Assembly: GCA_914767715.1 (NCBI GenBank)
Contig: OU612070.1
Location: 18,714,025 to 18,774,024 of the forward strand
Origin: Membranipora membranacea
Lineage: Eukaryota; Bryozoa; Gymnolaemata; Cheilostomatida; Membraniporidae
Reading direction: 5' to 3'
Length of the DNA stretch: 60,000 bases
Shown: positions 1 through 12,224 of the stretch, piece after piece
How positions within the stretch are numbered: the first letter of the stretch is position 1
Layout of the letters: every line of letters starts with the position of its first letter
Program-made: the position numbers and the translations under genes
Notes under the pieces: generated by a model
The model's database searches: none
The model's input: the letters and a program-made list of their open reading frames with translations, nothing else
What the model was told of the DNA's origin: nothing

Positions 1-82
1 TGTGCGTAGGCCATACTGAAACGTTTCCACACCCAGATTCTGTCTTATAAATGCCAAACATATCGCGGGGTTTTTATTTCAG

Positions 83-3000
83 GTCTGAGGATGTTAGATC
101 AGCCCTACATGACTGATATTATAGAAGCACAGTCTATGGGATATAGGCAGGATCTAGTCGACATTTACAGTGCATCATGGGGCCCGACTGATGATGGTAA
201 AACAGCCGATGGGCCACGAAAACTGACCATGAGGTCGATTGTGAAAGGAGTTAACGAGGTGAATAAATAATAGACCATCAATTTTAATGTTGCGTCCCAC
301 TAATGGCTTCAATAAATTGCAGCCAAATTTCAGTTTTATTTTCGAAGTTGCCTGAACATATATTTAGTTATCTCTTTTGCACATAAAAAATAACTTTGTT
401 ATACTAAGCCTCAAGGTTTTGATACAGATACTATTAATGTGTGAAGTGGAAAACCTGAAAAAAGCTTCTGTTAAAAAATAAAGATTGCAGCTGTACAAAC
501 ATGTCCTTTTTATCCCCACCTTTGCCGTAGTTTCTTTGGCACGTTATGGAAAACATCCGTCCAGGATGATATTGTCTGCCAAATGAAATAGTGCATATAT
601 TTTTCCTAATTCCAGGGGCGTAAAGGACGAGGCAGTATTTACGTATGGGCCTCAGGGGACGGAGGACCAGACGATGATTGTAACTGTGATGGCTACGCTG
701 CCTCTATGTGGACGATATCCATAAACTCCGTAACTAACGATGGGGAGACAGCGGGATATGATGAGTCATGCAGCTCTACTCTGGCTTCTACATTCAGTAA
801 CGGCAAAGCTGGGTATGAAGATGCCGGCGTGGTAAGTAAATCAATAACCTCAAGAAGTCAGCAATATCATGATCATAAAAAGCTGCTTATCCTGGCTGTC
901 ATAGGAGTGAAGATTAAGATTGGCAGTTTTAAGCAGTTAGGGCTACTATAACGGGGAAATGTGGAAGTCTGCAGCATGACAATGCTAAATGTGTGTTCAA
1001 CTTCTGCAACCTTTGGTTTCGCAAACGATCAGTGTGTCTTGTAATCAAAATGCTTGGCAAAATTTCACTGAAAACCTTTCCATATCTCTCCTGGGAATCT
1101 TGGTTTGATCTTTCTAGATTGTGTCAGTCACGCTCAACTTTGGGTCTAATAACTTGCGCACCTTAACCTGGATATTTAGTTTGGCATTTAATTTCAAAAG
1201 GTAGACCTGGATGCGTTTTCCAAAATGAACTACCCTGTTTTATTTTTACTCTAAGGATTTTTTTTTTTCTCAAAATGATGCAAAATTGTTGAAAGTTGAA
1301 CCATCAATGGATTGCTTGATTATGACCATGTAATCCTTATTATCCCCATTCCAGGCCACAACAGACTTGTTTGGAAATGTAACTACAAAGCATTCTGGGA
1401 CATCAGCAGCAGCACCGGAGGCTGCAGGAGTTTTCGCTCTGGCTCTGGAGGCAAAGTAAGTAACAGAACAACCAATACATACACACAGAAACTTCTTGAT
1501 TGGACTTTACAATTTTCTGAGTTATGTTATTGAAACACTACAAGAGCGAGAACTTTCAACTAAGTAATAGTGAGGAGATGGCTCAACAATCCTTGTTCAT
1601 TCTGATTGAAAGACTACCAAACAGACATTGATTTTGATTTTTAGTCTTGATTTGACATGGAGAGATATGCAGCATCTTGTAGTGATGACCTCAAAAAGGA
1701 ACCATCTCCACGACACCTCACTAGAACACCCCTGGAAACTTAACGGCGCAGGTCTGGAGTTTAACCACTTATTCGGTTACGGAGTTTTGGATGCAGGGGC
1801 CATTGTTAATCTAGCAGAGAACTGGAAGACTGTACCTGAGAGATTTCACTGCGAGGCCAATACAATGGAGATAAACAAGTAAGCTGACATTCAAATTTCA
1901 TTCCAATAAACTATGCAATGTCCTGCAGTTGTCTATTTCAATAAACTTTTATGGAACCTTTTGAAAGCCCCAAATGTGATCTCGATAAATGTAAATAAAG
2001 AACAACTCATTGCATTGCTAGCTTAGTGATTACTGAGTTCCGACTATAAAGTTGCAGTCAGTATGGCTATGCTGTAAATTCTCATGAATCCAGATTACAA
2101 GTGGTTGCATTTTCTAAAGATTTATTTTTTCTAAACCTCTATACAATGATGCTTTTTTTTTATATTTACAGAAACTTTGATATAAAGAATTCCATAGTGA
2201 TAGAAGTAAACACTAGTGGCTGTGCAGGGCAGGAGAATGAGGTAAACTTTCTCGAGCATGTACAGGCATTCGTCACTGTCAAGGCCACCAGGAGAGGTGT
2301 GTAAATTTTAAGCATTCAATAAGTGTGGTCCCCACACTGATCACATGATATACTATTGCATGTATATCTCTGATCGATAGAGAAAGAATTAATTCACTTT
2401 GCATGAGTACCATCCAAAGAAATTTTGTGTGACGACCCACAGTAAATTTCACTAATTAGTGGTGGGTACTTGTTCGGTACTCCTACTAAATAGACTCTAA
2501 CGATCAGCGATACACATGTTGATAGTGTAGTCTTGTTGTCAATGAGCACGGTCCCCGGGGACTATCCTTAGGGTCTGATGTGTTACCCTTGATGGCAAAA
2601 TAAAATGCCCAGGCTATTCTCGGTATTTTGTTCTACGATCTGGTTCTTTGAAATAGTGACGTTCAACCAATATTTTTTCTCAATAGTCAAGGGAATAGTT
2701 TCGTCACCAAGCTATACATTTAGTGTAGAATATATCCATAGTTAGAATTGTCTGTAATTTGTAATGCCTAAGCTTGTTTTGCCCAAAAGCAGCAGACGAT
2801 AATGGATGACTGTGTATTTCTATATTTCTACAGGTAATATTGAGATATTCCTGACGTCTCCTATGGGTACTCAGTCTATGGTTCTAAGTAAGCGGCCTAA
2901 AGATGACGACTCTACAGAAGGATTTACAAAATGGCCGTTTATGACGACTCATTCATGGGCAGAAAGACCAGCAGGTACAGTTCCAGTAACATCGAACAAT

Positions 3001-5279
3001 TTTACTATTCAAAATTTTGTAAATAAAGCAAAACACAATTTTCGCATATAGCTTGTATCTATGGCTCAGACATGGGTCAGCCCTAAACCAGTCGTCAAAC
3101 GGACATATATGGCAGCAGAATACCCCGATGAGTAAATAATTATCAGCTTGAGTGTAGTTTAGTCTGATATGGGTGACTTAATGTTAGCTAGCACCAAACT
3201 TTAACTGCCTGAGGTGGGAGGTTATATCAAGTGAGGTTGAGCAATGTGGTTGATCTAGCCATAAGTTTTACCATTTCAAGCCTGTGTAAGATGGCGAATT
3301 TCTCCTCTTGCAAATGGGGCAGCAATGTAAACAAGGGACTTGAACCACTAACAGTATATCAAATTGCAAAATATAGCAAGTTTTGCCCCAACTCAACTCA
3401 ATCAATCCACAGAGCTGAAGTTGTATTGCAAGAACCCGGCAAGGTGTCTCGACGAATCTCTCTCTCTTTATCTCAACAATTCTAATAATGATAAGGGATG
3501 GATTTTCATCATCTAATTGTTGAATGGGAAGGAAATGAGATTGGCGAACATCATAACCTCTCTCCAGTTCATTGTACAGGTCACCAGTTGATAATCAATA
3601 TTCCTTTCTCAATAAGCTCAAAACAAAATAGTCTCTGTACGCAACAAAATTCATTACCGGAACAATCGTTCGACGATTTAATTCCCTGAAGTAGTTCAGT
3701 CAGCCAGAGTATGAGAGTACTTTCTATCTCTCACAGTACATTGGCACCTGTGTTCATGTGTGCCTTGTACTTTTTTTTCTCTTCAGAACACTTGAACAAC
3801 ACTGACATCCAGACTACACTATTATCATGAGTATATCTTATCGCTATAGTCAATTTAGTATCAGTGCCTAACATGTACCCACCCCTAGTTAATAAAATTG
3901 AACATCGGTCGTCACACAAAATTCCTTGTGATGGTACTACGACCTAATGAATTAATTCACTCTCTATTGATCAGAAATATATCAGACCATATCATTGACA
4001 AAACAAAACATTCTCTGCATGGTCTTATAAAGTTAAGAAAAGCTGATGTGAGATCTCATTCACTGATATTATTTTACAAAGCTAGATTTTTATCGGTTTT
4101 ATCATATGCAGCCCCGTGCTGGTTCCCACACACCACCCAAAATGATAAGGATAAACTGGAGAGATTTCAAAAGCTCTGCACCAGAATTATGATTCCATAT
4201 GAGGAAGACTATGAAGAGTGACTTTCTTTACTAAAGCTCGAAGAGCTAAAAATACATCTTGATCTTCTTTGTATTCGATATATTGCAAAGGTTAAAGAAT
4301 ATGAGAATCATCGGTGTAAAATATTTTTGGAAGCCCGAAATCACCGTTCTATAAATAGGACAGCATTTATAGACAATGATGTTTTTCATAAATACACCTG
4401 ACTGCTTTGTTTTTATTTATTTATGCATGGTCTTTATTTGTCATTGAATTTGATCGGCAATAATAAAGTATATATATAAATATACATGCTACAAAGTATA
4501 TCACATGATCAGTGTGGAATGAGAGTACTTTCTATCTCTCACAGTACACGGGTACCTGGGTTCATGAGTGCCTTTTGTACTTTTTGTCTTACTCAGAACA
4601 CTTGTACTTTTATCTTCATCAGGCCATATGCAATTTCGCTTGTCTGATTTAACCCCTACTAGGATATGAAAAGTGCACGCTGGCCTTGCTAGCAACTGAT
4701 TACCTTAAAAGACTATGCATTTTGTGTATGGGAATAAAAAAATTTCTGGGAGATACAACAGTGGTCTTTAACTTAATCTAATTTAATTTTGGAGATTCTT
4801 CTCACCATTACAAGTAGCGGATAGCCTTGTTTGAGGTGTAAGAATTTCTGCAGTCTTTTAGGACATTAAATACAATACGTATATATATATCAACCATGCA
4901 ATCGCCTAACATTCAATGGAATAGACCGCAGATAAGTTTTATTAGTTATTTTCTGATTGTGCATGGCATGGAATATGACTTGATTGGCAAATGAAGTCTC
5001 TATAAGTATATTATACATAAATTATATTTATATATATTATTGTGTTATGTTTATATATATATTATTATACTTTATTTAAATATATTATTACATTATACAG
5101 GTGTTTGGAAGTTGGAGGTTAAGCTAGATGCGGATTCTGACACAGAGGAGGGACTTCTGACCGATTTCTCTTTAGTTCTTCACGGTACTAAAACTTCTCC
5201 ATATCTCAACCAGGAAGGAGAGAGCGGCAATATGAAGTTACAAGTGGCAAAGAGGCTACATTCTCTAGTCAGCAAGTGA
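83..5279 (+). CDS. PCSK2: Neuroendocrine (prohormone) convertase 2, C-terminal part, 7 exons
   Basis: Subtilisin/kexin-family serine protease that cleaves prohormones at dibasic sites in secretory granules. Exons: 83-258, 616-831, 1355-1455, 1645-1878, 2172-2296, 2834-2974, 5101-5279; all phases agree. Visible: the [15 protein letters not shown] block; the oxyanion-loop stretch WASGDGG, where PC2 enzymes carry Asp in place of the Asn of furin and PC1; the active-site serine in [11 protein letters not shown]; then the P domain ([44 protein letters not shown]). The upstream exons with the catalytic Asp and His, signal peptide and propeptide lie left of the window, so the gene is 5'-partial. Introns are short except the last (2975-5100), which carries a LINE fragment. 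The terminal TGA at 5277-5279 sits inside a good splice-donor match (AA/GTGAGA), so a longer alternative C-terminus cannot be excluded. Identity is very secure; the last exon boundary less so. Confidence 0.96.
2388..2469 (+). repeat. Dispersed repeat, partner of an inverted copy at 3875-3956
   Basis: About 80 bp containing ATGAGTACCAT, then AATTTTGTGTGACGACC, then GGTGGGTAC. The reverse complement of 3875-3956 reads through the same blocks in the same order with modest divergence. A shorter related piece lies at about 54494-54530 on the + strand. The copies at 2388 and 3875 lie in the two introns either side of the PCSK2 exon 2834-2974. Family not recognised. Confidence 0.75.
3711..3797 (+). 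repeat. Direct repeat A (about 87 bp) left of the LINE fragment
   Basis: Starts ATGAGAGTACTTTCTATCTC and ends in CAGAACACTTG. A diverged direct copy lies at 4519-4605. The two copies bracket the LINE fragment and the 3875-3956 repeat within the last PCSK2 intron. They may be one element split by later insertion, or two copies of a MITE. Confidence 0.7.
3875..3956 (-). repeat. Inverted copy of the repeat at 2388-2469
   Basis: Reverse complement matches 2388-2469 over about 80 bp, including the GTCGTCACACAAAATT core. It abuts the LINE reverse-transcriptase fragment that starts about here, so the two elements may be nested or the repeat may belong to a larger element. Confidence 0.72.
3957..4488 (+). 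mobile_element. Non-LTR retrotransposon (LINE) 3' fragment, RT C-terminus plus tail
   Basis: A frame open except for one TGA at about 4219 encodes a stretch typical of the region after the reverse-transcriptase catalytic core of CR1/RTE/jockey-type LINEs: [17 protein letters not shown], then [10 protein letters not shown], then [18 protein letters not shown]. It is 5'-truncated and dead. It ends with a short 3' UTR and an ATTAATAAAG-like stretch followed by a TA-rich tail at about 4459-4488. An inverted copy of the same 3' UTR is at 6781-6890. Assignment to a LINE clade is not possible by eye. Confidence 0.75.
4519..4605 (+). repeat. Direct repeat A, second copy
   Basis: Same block order as 3711-3797 (GAGAGTACTTTCTATCTCTC, a GTGCCTT block, CAGAACACTTG) with scattered substitutions and small indels. 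Lies just after the LINE tail. Confidence 0.7.
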
Positions 5280-6540
5280 GACCAACGCAGGAGAAAAAGT
5301 CTATGATAATAATCAGGCAGTTATATGCATAAATGAGGTCATTTAGAACTGAGAGAAATTTAAATGGTCGGTAGTGATGTACTTGTAGTGTAGTATTCTA
5401 AAATTGAATAATTTCCATAATCTGACATATATCTAATTATGAGCTTTTTTTGATAAAACTTTTCTCATCATTCAATACATTCAGTCACCTGAACAATTAC
5501 AGATGAATTCTCAGAGCTGATCTGACAGCGGCCCAATGGAATATTTTTGTAAACTCGCAGGTACCGCAGACAAATCAGCAACATGAATTCTAATAATGTG
5601 ATTTTGTAGCTAAATTTGGTTCTAGTCATGATAATTTTGTGCATTTTATGTGATGTTTTCATTCAGAGGAACCCGGAATTTATTGTAAGGTTGCAATGCG
5701 CAGAGACCACCACTATAAATTATATGATATTATTTTTACTCTTTCATTCTCCTTAATTCCAAAGCTTTATTTTTCTAAACTCTCCCTTTGTGCATACAAA
5801 TTCCCTTCACTGAGGTTCGCTATATCACCGCAAGGTGATACTATTTAAATAAATTACGACAGCTTCAAATTCAATTTTATACAAGATTCAAAGAGCGTAA
5901 GCAAAGGGCAAAAAAATTTAATAATCGTAAAACATGAACATCAAAAAGCTACAAACAATATACAGAGATACAAAACTTTCTGTCTACCTAAACTACTGAG
6001 CATGATTTTGGAAGTTATTTATAGATAGACACATATGAGATGTATCAAAAGCAGAAACAATAAGCAGTATCAACATAGACATATCAAGTTGAATTAATTT
6101 ATAATCAATTAATTGCCACAAAGTCTATGATGATCATCATACAAACAAGGCTGACATCAAAATAATATGGAGAAGACTTTACAATAACATTGCATGGTTG
6201 ATGACAACACTGATGTGGCTATTATAGTATGTAGACCAAGACAGATTTTAGATAATGAATTCTAAGAAGTGTCTGCGACAATAGTAGAAATTGGCGTCAC
6301 TTGCCAAAAGTGGGTGATGAAACTTCGCTAAGCAATAATATCATGATAGTGTGTCTGAATCATTACATTGCAATCAACAACAAAATATGCTGTTGACAAC
6401 ATATTGTGTGCGCCAACTCATTGGTGACTAGGGCTCTAAAAGAATTCTCAAGAATGTCAACTGCTGACAAGACCAAGACAAAGCATTGGTCGTCCTGCTT
6501 TCACAAAATTGGTTCAAACTGAAATATGTCACACCATTCG
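5280..6540. other. Convergent intergenic / 3' UTR region between PCSK2 and RCE1
   Basis: No exon-like segment seen. Possible poly(A) signals: AATAAA at 5849-5854 for the + strand (PCSK2) and TTTATT at 5766-5771, read as AATAAA on the - strand (RCE1). If both are used the two 3' UTRs would overlap. Assignments are guesses from hexamers only. Confidence 0.35.
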
Positions 6541-9500
6541 CTATAACAAGAACTTATAGTAGACATCATTGCTGAATAACACCGGCGCTGTCAGCACATT
6601 GAGAAGCATGAAGAAGACTACTGGGCCTAGTAAGTAGAAACAGATCACCTTAGCTTTACGATCAAAGTCATCTTCATTTAATACCTCGCTGATCTCCGGA
6701 AATCCCATGTGATTACAGAAAGCATGACACAGCACTGGCCCGATTAAGTGTCCTAAAAATAGAATTCAATCGATAGAATTTTAATATAAATACACTATTA
6801 TTGCCGATCAAAGTCAATGACGAATAAGACCATGCATAAATATATTATAAAAAACAAAGCAGTCAGATGTATTTATGAAATACAAATGCGGAAGTGCCGA
6901 AGTGAGGAGAAAGATAAAGGATTACAAAACAATCCAAGGCGCTGCGTCAACAACGTGCAAACTGAGCATCATCATTTATAATTGGTCAATTGAGAAGGTT
7001 GTTTCAGCTATCAATGTTGTTGCTCAATTCAATTTATGCACGTGGGAAGATTGTGATTCGAAGCGTGTTTATAATGACGTGCAAACTGTGATGATTAAAT
7101 ACTTTATTGCGTAGCCATTTGAAAATTGCTGAGGCCATCCCACGGGAACAGGGCATGTCCGCTCAACATGTTATATTTAAACGCTCGTCTGGCACTACGG
7201 ACATTTCACAAAAGGTCAGGATGTCGAAGCCTATCACCTTTTGATCCTGAAGGTTTAGCAATAACAAATGTGATATTTCTCTTTTCCTGTTTCTCAGGAC
7301 ACCAAAATCCAAAGATACAGAATCCAACAATTTACACGGTGTGATTTTGACGATCATCGAACATGATCAGATGCAACCTTAATAAAGTCTCAAGTTATTT
7401 CTTCGCAGCTATACATTTTAAATGTGGATTAAAATCGAAAGTTCTGTCTCTGTCCGAAGACTGAGAAATAAAGATGCCTTAAGGGCGTGGCAGCCGTGAT
7501 TGTCGCCAAGTTGCCCTCAGTTTGCTGGCAGGTCGGAGCAAACCTGGGGTATCAATTGAGCCCAGTAGTCAGTAGACTGCAGTGGAATTCGAACCGAGGC
7601 TCTCCAACAATTTTGTATGAGAGGGCAGGCACTCTAACCAACTGAGCTACCTCCTATTCGCAGGAGAGAAGGGTCGCCTTTTTTTGCAGAGATATGAACA
7701 ATTAAGATCTGTGGCTAGCTAACATTTACTCAGTCTCATCACTTTATAGAAACTCCCATCTCAGCAAGCGAACGATGGCACAAGCTAACATTAAATTAAC
7801 TGAACTTAACGCCAGCTTATATTTACTCTAATAGTGTAAACGTCAGAGGACAGTCAAGTGACTCTCAAGTAAATACTTGTGTTACGTGGTTTGAGCCAAC
7901 AAGTCTGCGTATCATTCTAAAGATAAATTTCGGCACATATACATGTTTACTACAGTCTCATTGACCTAACCTTGCCACTTTTTTGTGGGCGCGTGACAGG
8001 ACTAACGTAGACTTGGCTACATCCCTTTTGTCAAGGTCATTTGTAAAAAAGACTATTTTGATTAAAGACGGCTATTCGACAGGCTCTAAGGATGACATTA
8101 CAAATATAAATGGCACCATATGTGATTAGACCATAAATTTCTGTTTGAGATCAGACAATCTATTCAGCGTACAGAGGGTGACTTTATTGATTCAGTTTAA
8201 TCAAGGAGTTAAAGGCACCATGGTTTAATCAAGGAGTTAAAGACTTTAACTCCTTGAGACTTTAGACTTTAACTCCTTGGTTTAATAGAAGAAGGTCTCA
8301 CCTGTTCTCACAAAGACAAAAGCGCAGTAAATACCAAACACAGTGGTGTAGCAAAACTGGAACACTACAAAATAAGAAAGATAATTATGCGAGAACATAT
8401 TTCCCAAGATACAGTAATTTCTTTTTACCTGAGCATCATTGCGTACTGGGTATCGCTGTTAAAATTAAACACTTGAAACTTATGGAGGCAGCAGCAGCAT
8501 CAGATAAAGTTGAAGAGAAGACAACTCAAAAGAATAGTACTATGTTAAAACGCATAACCCTCCCCCTCCAGGTGAAACTTCAGCCAAAATGAAAAATCTC
8601 ACAGTCCTCCAGCTGTGGTTATCGCAAAAATGATATCAATAGGAAGAGACTTCAAGTTCATCAAACCACCCTTCTCCCTAATAACTGAAAATATTTTGTT
8701 CCTCCGTGTTTTCAGCATAGCACAAAAAATACTGATAGTGGATAGTAAGGGTGAGAATTATGCTTGTAACATATTTTTATGAGGATAGCATGGCAATCTA
8801 GCAGATAAAAAAGTCAGTTTATATAAAAGAACATCCTTTATGCAGGAGTAGTGCCTTTTCCCCTTTTTACTGACCGCAGAAGAAGAAATATTTTGCATAT
8901 TGAATAAAACAATCACTCAATCAATCATGCAATTAAGTAAATTTGTTGGCTAAATTGTTTTTCAGGTTTTCAAGTTGGTTTTTCAAGTAATTACTTACAG
9001 GACTGTAGAAGAGCAACTTTAAACTCCAGACCTTCAAACTTGATTTTCTGAAGCATATGATGAAAGTGAGCTGCAAACGACAAATAAATGCATTACATGG
9101 GTATTAAGAATGCACGCATCTGGGGGTGGCCAGTTCCAATTCCAATCACCTTAAACAAAGTTTCAACCAATAAACCTGCATTTTGAGTCGCACCCTTCCA
9201 ACTGGCAAGCGGCAGACAAAGGGGCAGGTTAGAGAGGGAACAGGAAAAGTTGTCTCCTCCATCACGCTGAGAAAGCAACTACTGATTAATTTGCACATTT
9301 ACTGAGCTTGTGTCCACTTAGAGAGAAAAATCTTCACATAAGTATCATGCTGTGATGCAATGACACAATGACGTTATATATATATTTTAACTCACATTCT
9401 AGGGTCAGGATTTGCCTTTAGATTGTTATCTGACAAACAATTAAAGAAACTACCATCACATGACTTTCTCGCAAAACACCACAATTATGCTATACATCCT

Positions 9501-12224
9501 CTCTACTCATTCTCGTCCTCTATCATCTAATGATAATTCCATGGAGAGACTGAAACTTCCTAACTCGATGAAGGTTATTCAAACTCCTTACCTAGCCCAA
9601 AGAAAACGGGACAAAAACAGACCGCTATTTTCCACCCGAAAGTTGGAACCATCAGAGGCATAAGACAAGCTCTGAATAAGAACTCCTCAGTCAGCGGTCC
9701 CTGGATAAAAGAGAACAAAGAGTTGGGCAACGAAAAAATCATCTCGTAATTTGTTTGCAATGATGCATTAGAATGTAATTCGAATACCCATTATAAGTGT
9801 TCATTAGCAAAAGCTTTTAGAACTTGATTGGTATCATAACCATTTCGAAAATGCTTTACATAAAGTGCCGAGAAGCTTTCACCACAAAAAGGCATATACT
9901 ACTTCAATTTTCATGCGCAACGCAATCGCAACAGATGAACAAACAGAGCCAGACCTAAGGGAGTTTGGCACTAGAATAATCAATCAATACGCTCCCCAAT
10001 GGGGCTCAAACCCATGAATCCAGAAGCACCAATTGGATGGCAGTGAGTAAATAGTATGCATGTGAATCAATTGGGTTGCTGGCAAAAATAAGCTAGCATA
10101 ACGTCCTGCATAGATATAAACAAAGTGTATGTCCTATGGACTTACCATCACATGATTTCTTATCCAGTAAATGTTGTTCAAACTGTTCTTCCAGTAACTG
10201 ATATCTAGAAAATATACAGATAATGAAAAAAACATGCAAACATCTAGTTACCAAAGATCACTTTAACCTTCCGATCAGGTATTTAACTAACTCATTCTAG
10301 CAGTTAGAAGTATTCACAGGTATAAATGATTATAGGATGGTTGACAATAGTTCAATCAATGGATTGAGATCTTAGCAGATTTCCAATTTGAAAACCTTTA
10401 TATTTGAGGAAACAAAAATATATGTGATAAAACGGGGATATGGGTTTCAAATGGAGTAGACTACACAAATGAAAATGTTTTGAATTTGAATTCAATTCAT
10501 ACGCCGCTATGCTTGACATGTGAGTCAAATAACTATCACACTTGCAAAATTTAAAAATAAACTACTAAAACACAATTAATTAATCCTAAGTTCATTGACT
10601 ACCTTTGTAGATCTCAAAGACTCCAGCGTCATACTGCTGCACAAGAGGACCCGCGAATAGTATCTGGAATAACACAATTGCAAACTGACAGCTTACAGGG
10701 AAAATCAGTCAGTATGAAATGTCAAATTCAGAAGAAGTTTAGAATTTCATACCAGGAAAATAAAACAATATTGTAAGGTTTTTAAGTTTTCTGGACAACT
10801 CATTAGTTGATATTGTTAAGCAAAATCAAACTACCATTTAACTTCTATAGTACACATGAATTGAATGACTTGATCCACCCAATTTATTAATATGTACACT
10901 CTTATATCCCTCTTGGATAATTTCAATAAGCGTCGAAAATTAACTATACAAACACATGGTTACCATATGAGTCAGCCCTTGAACAAGTTCTTAATATTAT
11001 CACTTTAAGTGCCTGCCACCTGATATGTAGGCTAAAACTGACCAACATATACAGAGACCAAGTGTAACTACTGGTGACTATGGAAACATAGCATCAAGTT
11101 GTGACTTAGTCCTAGATACTGTTACCTTAGCTGCTAGAAGCGAAAGTATTTAAAGACGAGATATTTAGATCACTGCTTGTACGTAGTACAAATACTGACA
11201 ACAGCATTGTGTAGTCTTAAATGCAAAAACCACTTTTTATTAAATGTTGTTATGATGGGTAACTCATACTCACCATTGTGAGTAAAAGTGGTGAGGTAGC
11301 ACCGAGTAAAATACCACCAGATCTTACGCCCAGCCATTCCATCAGAGTGTATCCGTTCTACAATTATAAGAAAATAAGTGGTCTCAGATGAGTCTTAAAA
11401 CAATATAGGGCATGTTGAGCACTTATGAACATTGGGGCTTTAGTCTGGAGAATCAATATTGGAACTCACAAACTTTGATTATGGAACCAAGGACTCCCAA
11501 AACATGAACAAACATGAAGAAAACAATGAAAAATGCAGCTGTATTAGACTACTTTTTCAACTGTATCATCAGGCTTGCATCAATTTTATTTCATATAAAC
11601 ATTGTTGCAATAAAACGAGAATAATATGAAACACAGAAAACCTGACAAAACACAGTGATGTAGGCTATACACTCCAGAGAACATACCGTGTCATCCGTCC
11701 CCAGGAAGTACAGAAATGGAACAGCTGTAATACATGCTACTGTAACAGCTAGAAATCTTATCTTAATAGTCTTCGGATGATTCCGTCTGAAATAAATAAA
11801 ACACAAATCACAGCAGGAATTAGATGATCAATATTCATCAATAATAATAGACTCCTTCCAACCAGAGCTAAAGGGTTAAGAATCGTAGCAGTCTTTAGAT
11901 AACGACAAGTCCAGTGAAAAGAGTTCAATTGCCTGGATTCTTAAGACTAAAAGCTTCAGCTATAAATGTGGTAGTTTTAGTACAAGTTATTCATGGAGAA
12001 CAGCCTATACAATAATCTTCAGCAACTGCCAACTAAATCAGAAGTCACAAGGGTGGAAGTTTACTTCCTACTTAAAGTAATTACCCCTCATTAGTTGGTT
12101 TGATGTACAGACTAGACACATAGCTAAATGCCAGCATGAAACAAGCCATCAGAGACAGAAGAGGGTTCAGTTCAAAGCTCAGCTTCCCAGATGAAACCTC
12201 ATCATTTTCCACTGAACTAGTCAT
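6541..12224 (-). CDS. RCE1: CAAX prenyl protease 2 (RCE1), complete, 9 exons
   Basis: ER-membrane endoprotease that removes the last three residues of prenylated CAAX proteins such as Ras. Exons in transcript order: 12224-12085, 11786-11687, 11357-11274, 10663-10603, 10204-10146, 9700-9592, 9070-8999, 8364-8302, 6752-6541; phases close to 299 aa, near the usual size (about 300-330). Start is the ATG at 12224; the frame upstream runs into a stop. Family motifs: GPLTEEFLFRACLMP with the Glu pair at about 153-154, AHFHHM with His about 186, and GHLIGPVLCHAFCN with His about 239 and Asn about 243. The spacing matches the conserved Glu/His/His/Asn set of RCE1 enzymes. Hydrophobic segments lie in exons 1, 2, 8 and 9, and the protein ends in a membrane-rich tail. 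Intron 8 holds a LINE tail and a SINE; other introns show nothing notable. Confidence 0.96.
6781..6890 (-). mobile_element. LINE 3' UTR copy, inverted, in an RCE1 intron
   Basis: The reverse complement reproduces the 3' end of the LINE at 3957-4488: CTGACTGCTTTGTTTTTTAT, a GCATGGTCTTATT stretch, then CATTGACTTTGATCGGCAAT and an ATAATA tail. This shows a family with a defined 3' end and shared 5' truncation. It lies 28 bp beyond the last RCE1 exon's acceptor. Confidence 0.75.
7440..7655 (-). mobile_element. tRNA-derived SINE
   Basis: On the - strand the head carries a pol III A box, TAGCTCAGTTGG (7649-7638), and a B box, GGTTCGAATTCC (7595-7584), about 42 bp apart as in a tRNA. A non-tRNA body follows (about 7580-7440). 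The tRNA part does not have the full clean cloverleaf of a working tRNA, and the unrelated body argues for a SINE. Lies in RCE1 intron 8. The exact ends are not certain. Confidence 0.7.
8203..8285. repeat. Short inverted/direct repeat cluster (TTTAATCAAGGAGTTAAAG)
   Basis: Two direct copies of TTTAATCAAGGAGTTAAAG are followed by two inverted copies of CTTTAACTCCTTG within about 80 bp. The RNA or single strand would form a strong stem. It ends about 17 bp from the donor side of RCE1 exon 8 (starts 8302). Confidence 0.7.

Noticed and set aside
3561-3576. Fourth CAATGAACT-type end (CAGTTCATTG at about 3564)
   Set aside because: Only one arm is present and no flanking duplication could be paired; a 9-mer match is expected by chance in a window this size.
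9990-10050. B-box-like GGGTTTGAGCCCCATT on - strand
   Set aside because: No A box or tRNA fold around it, and no second copy found.
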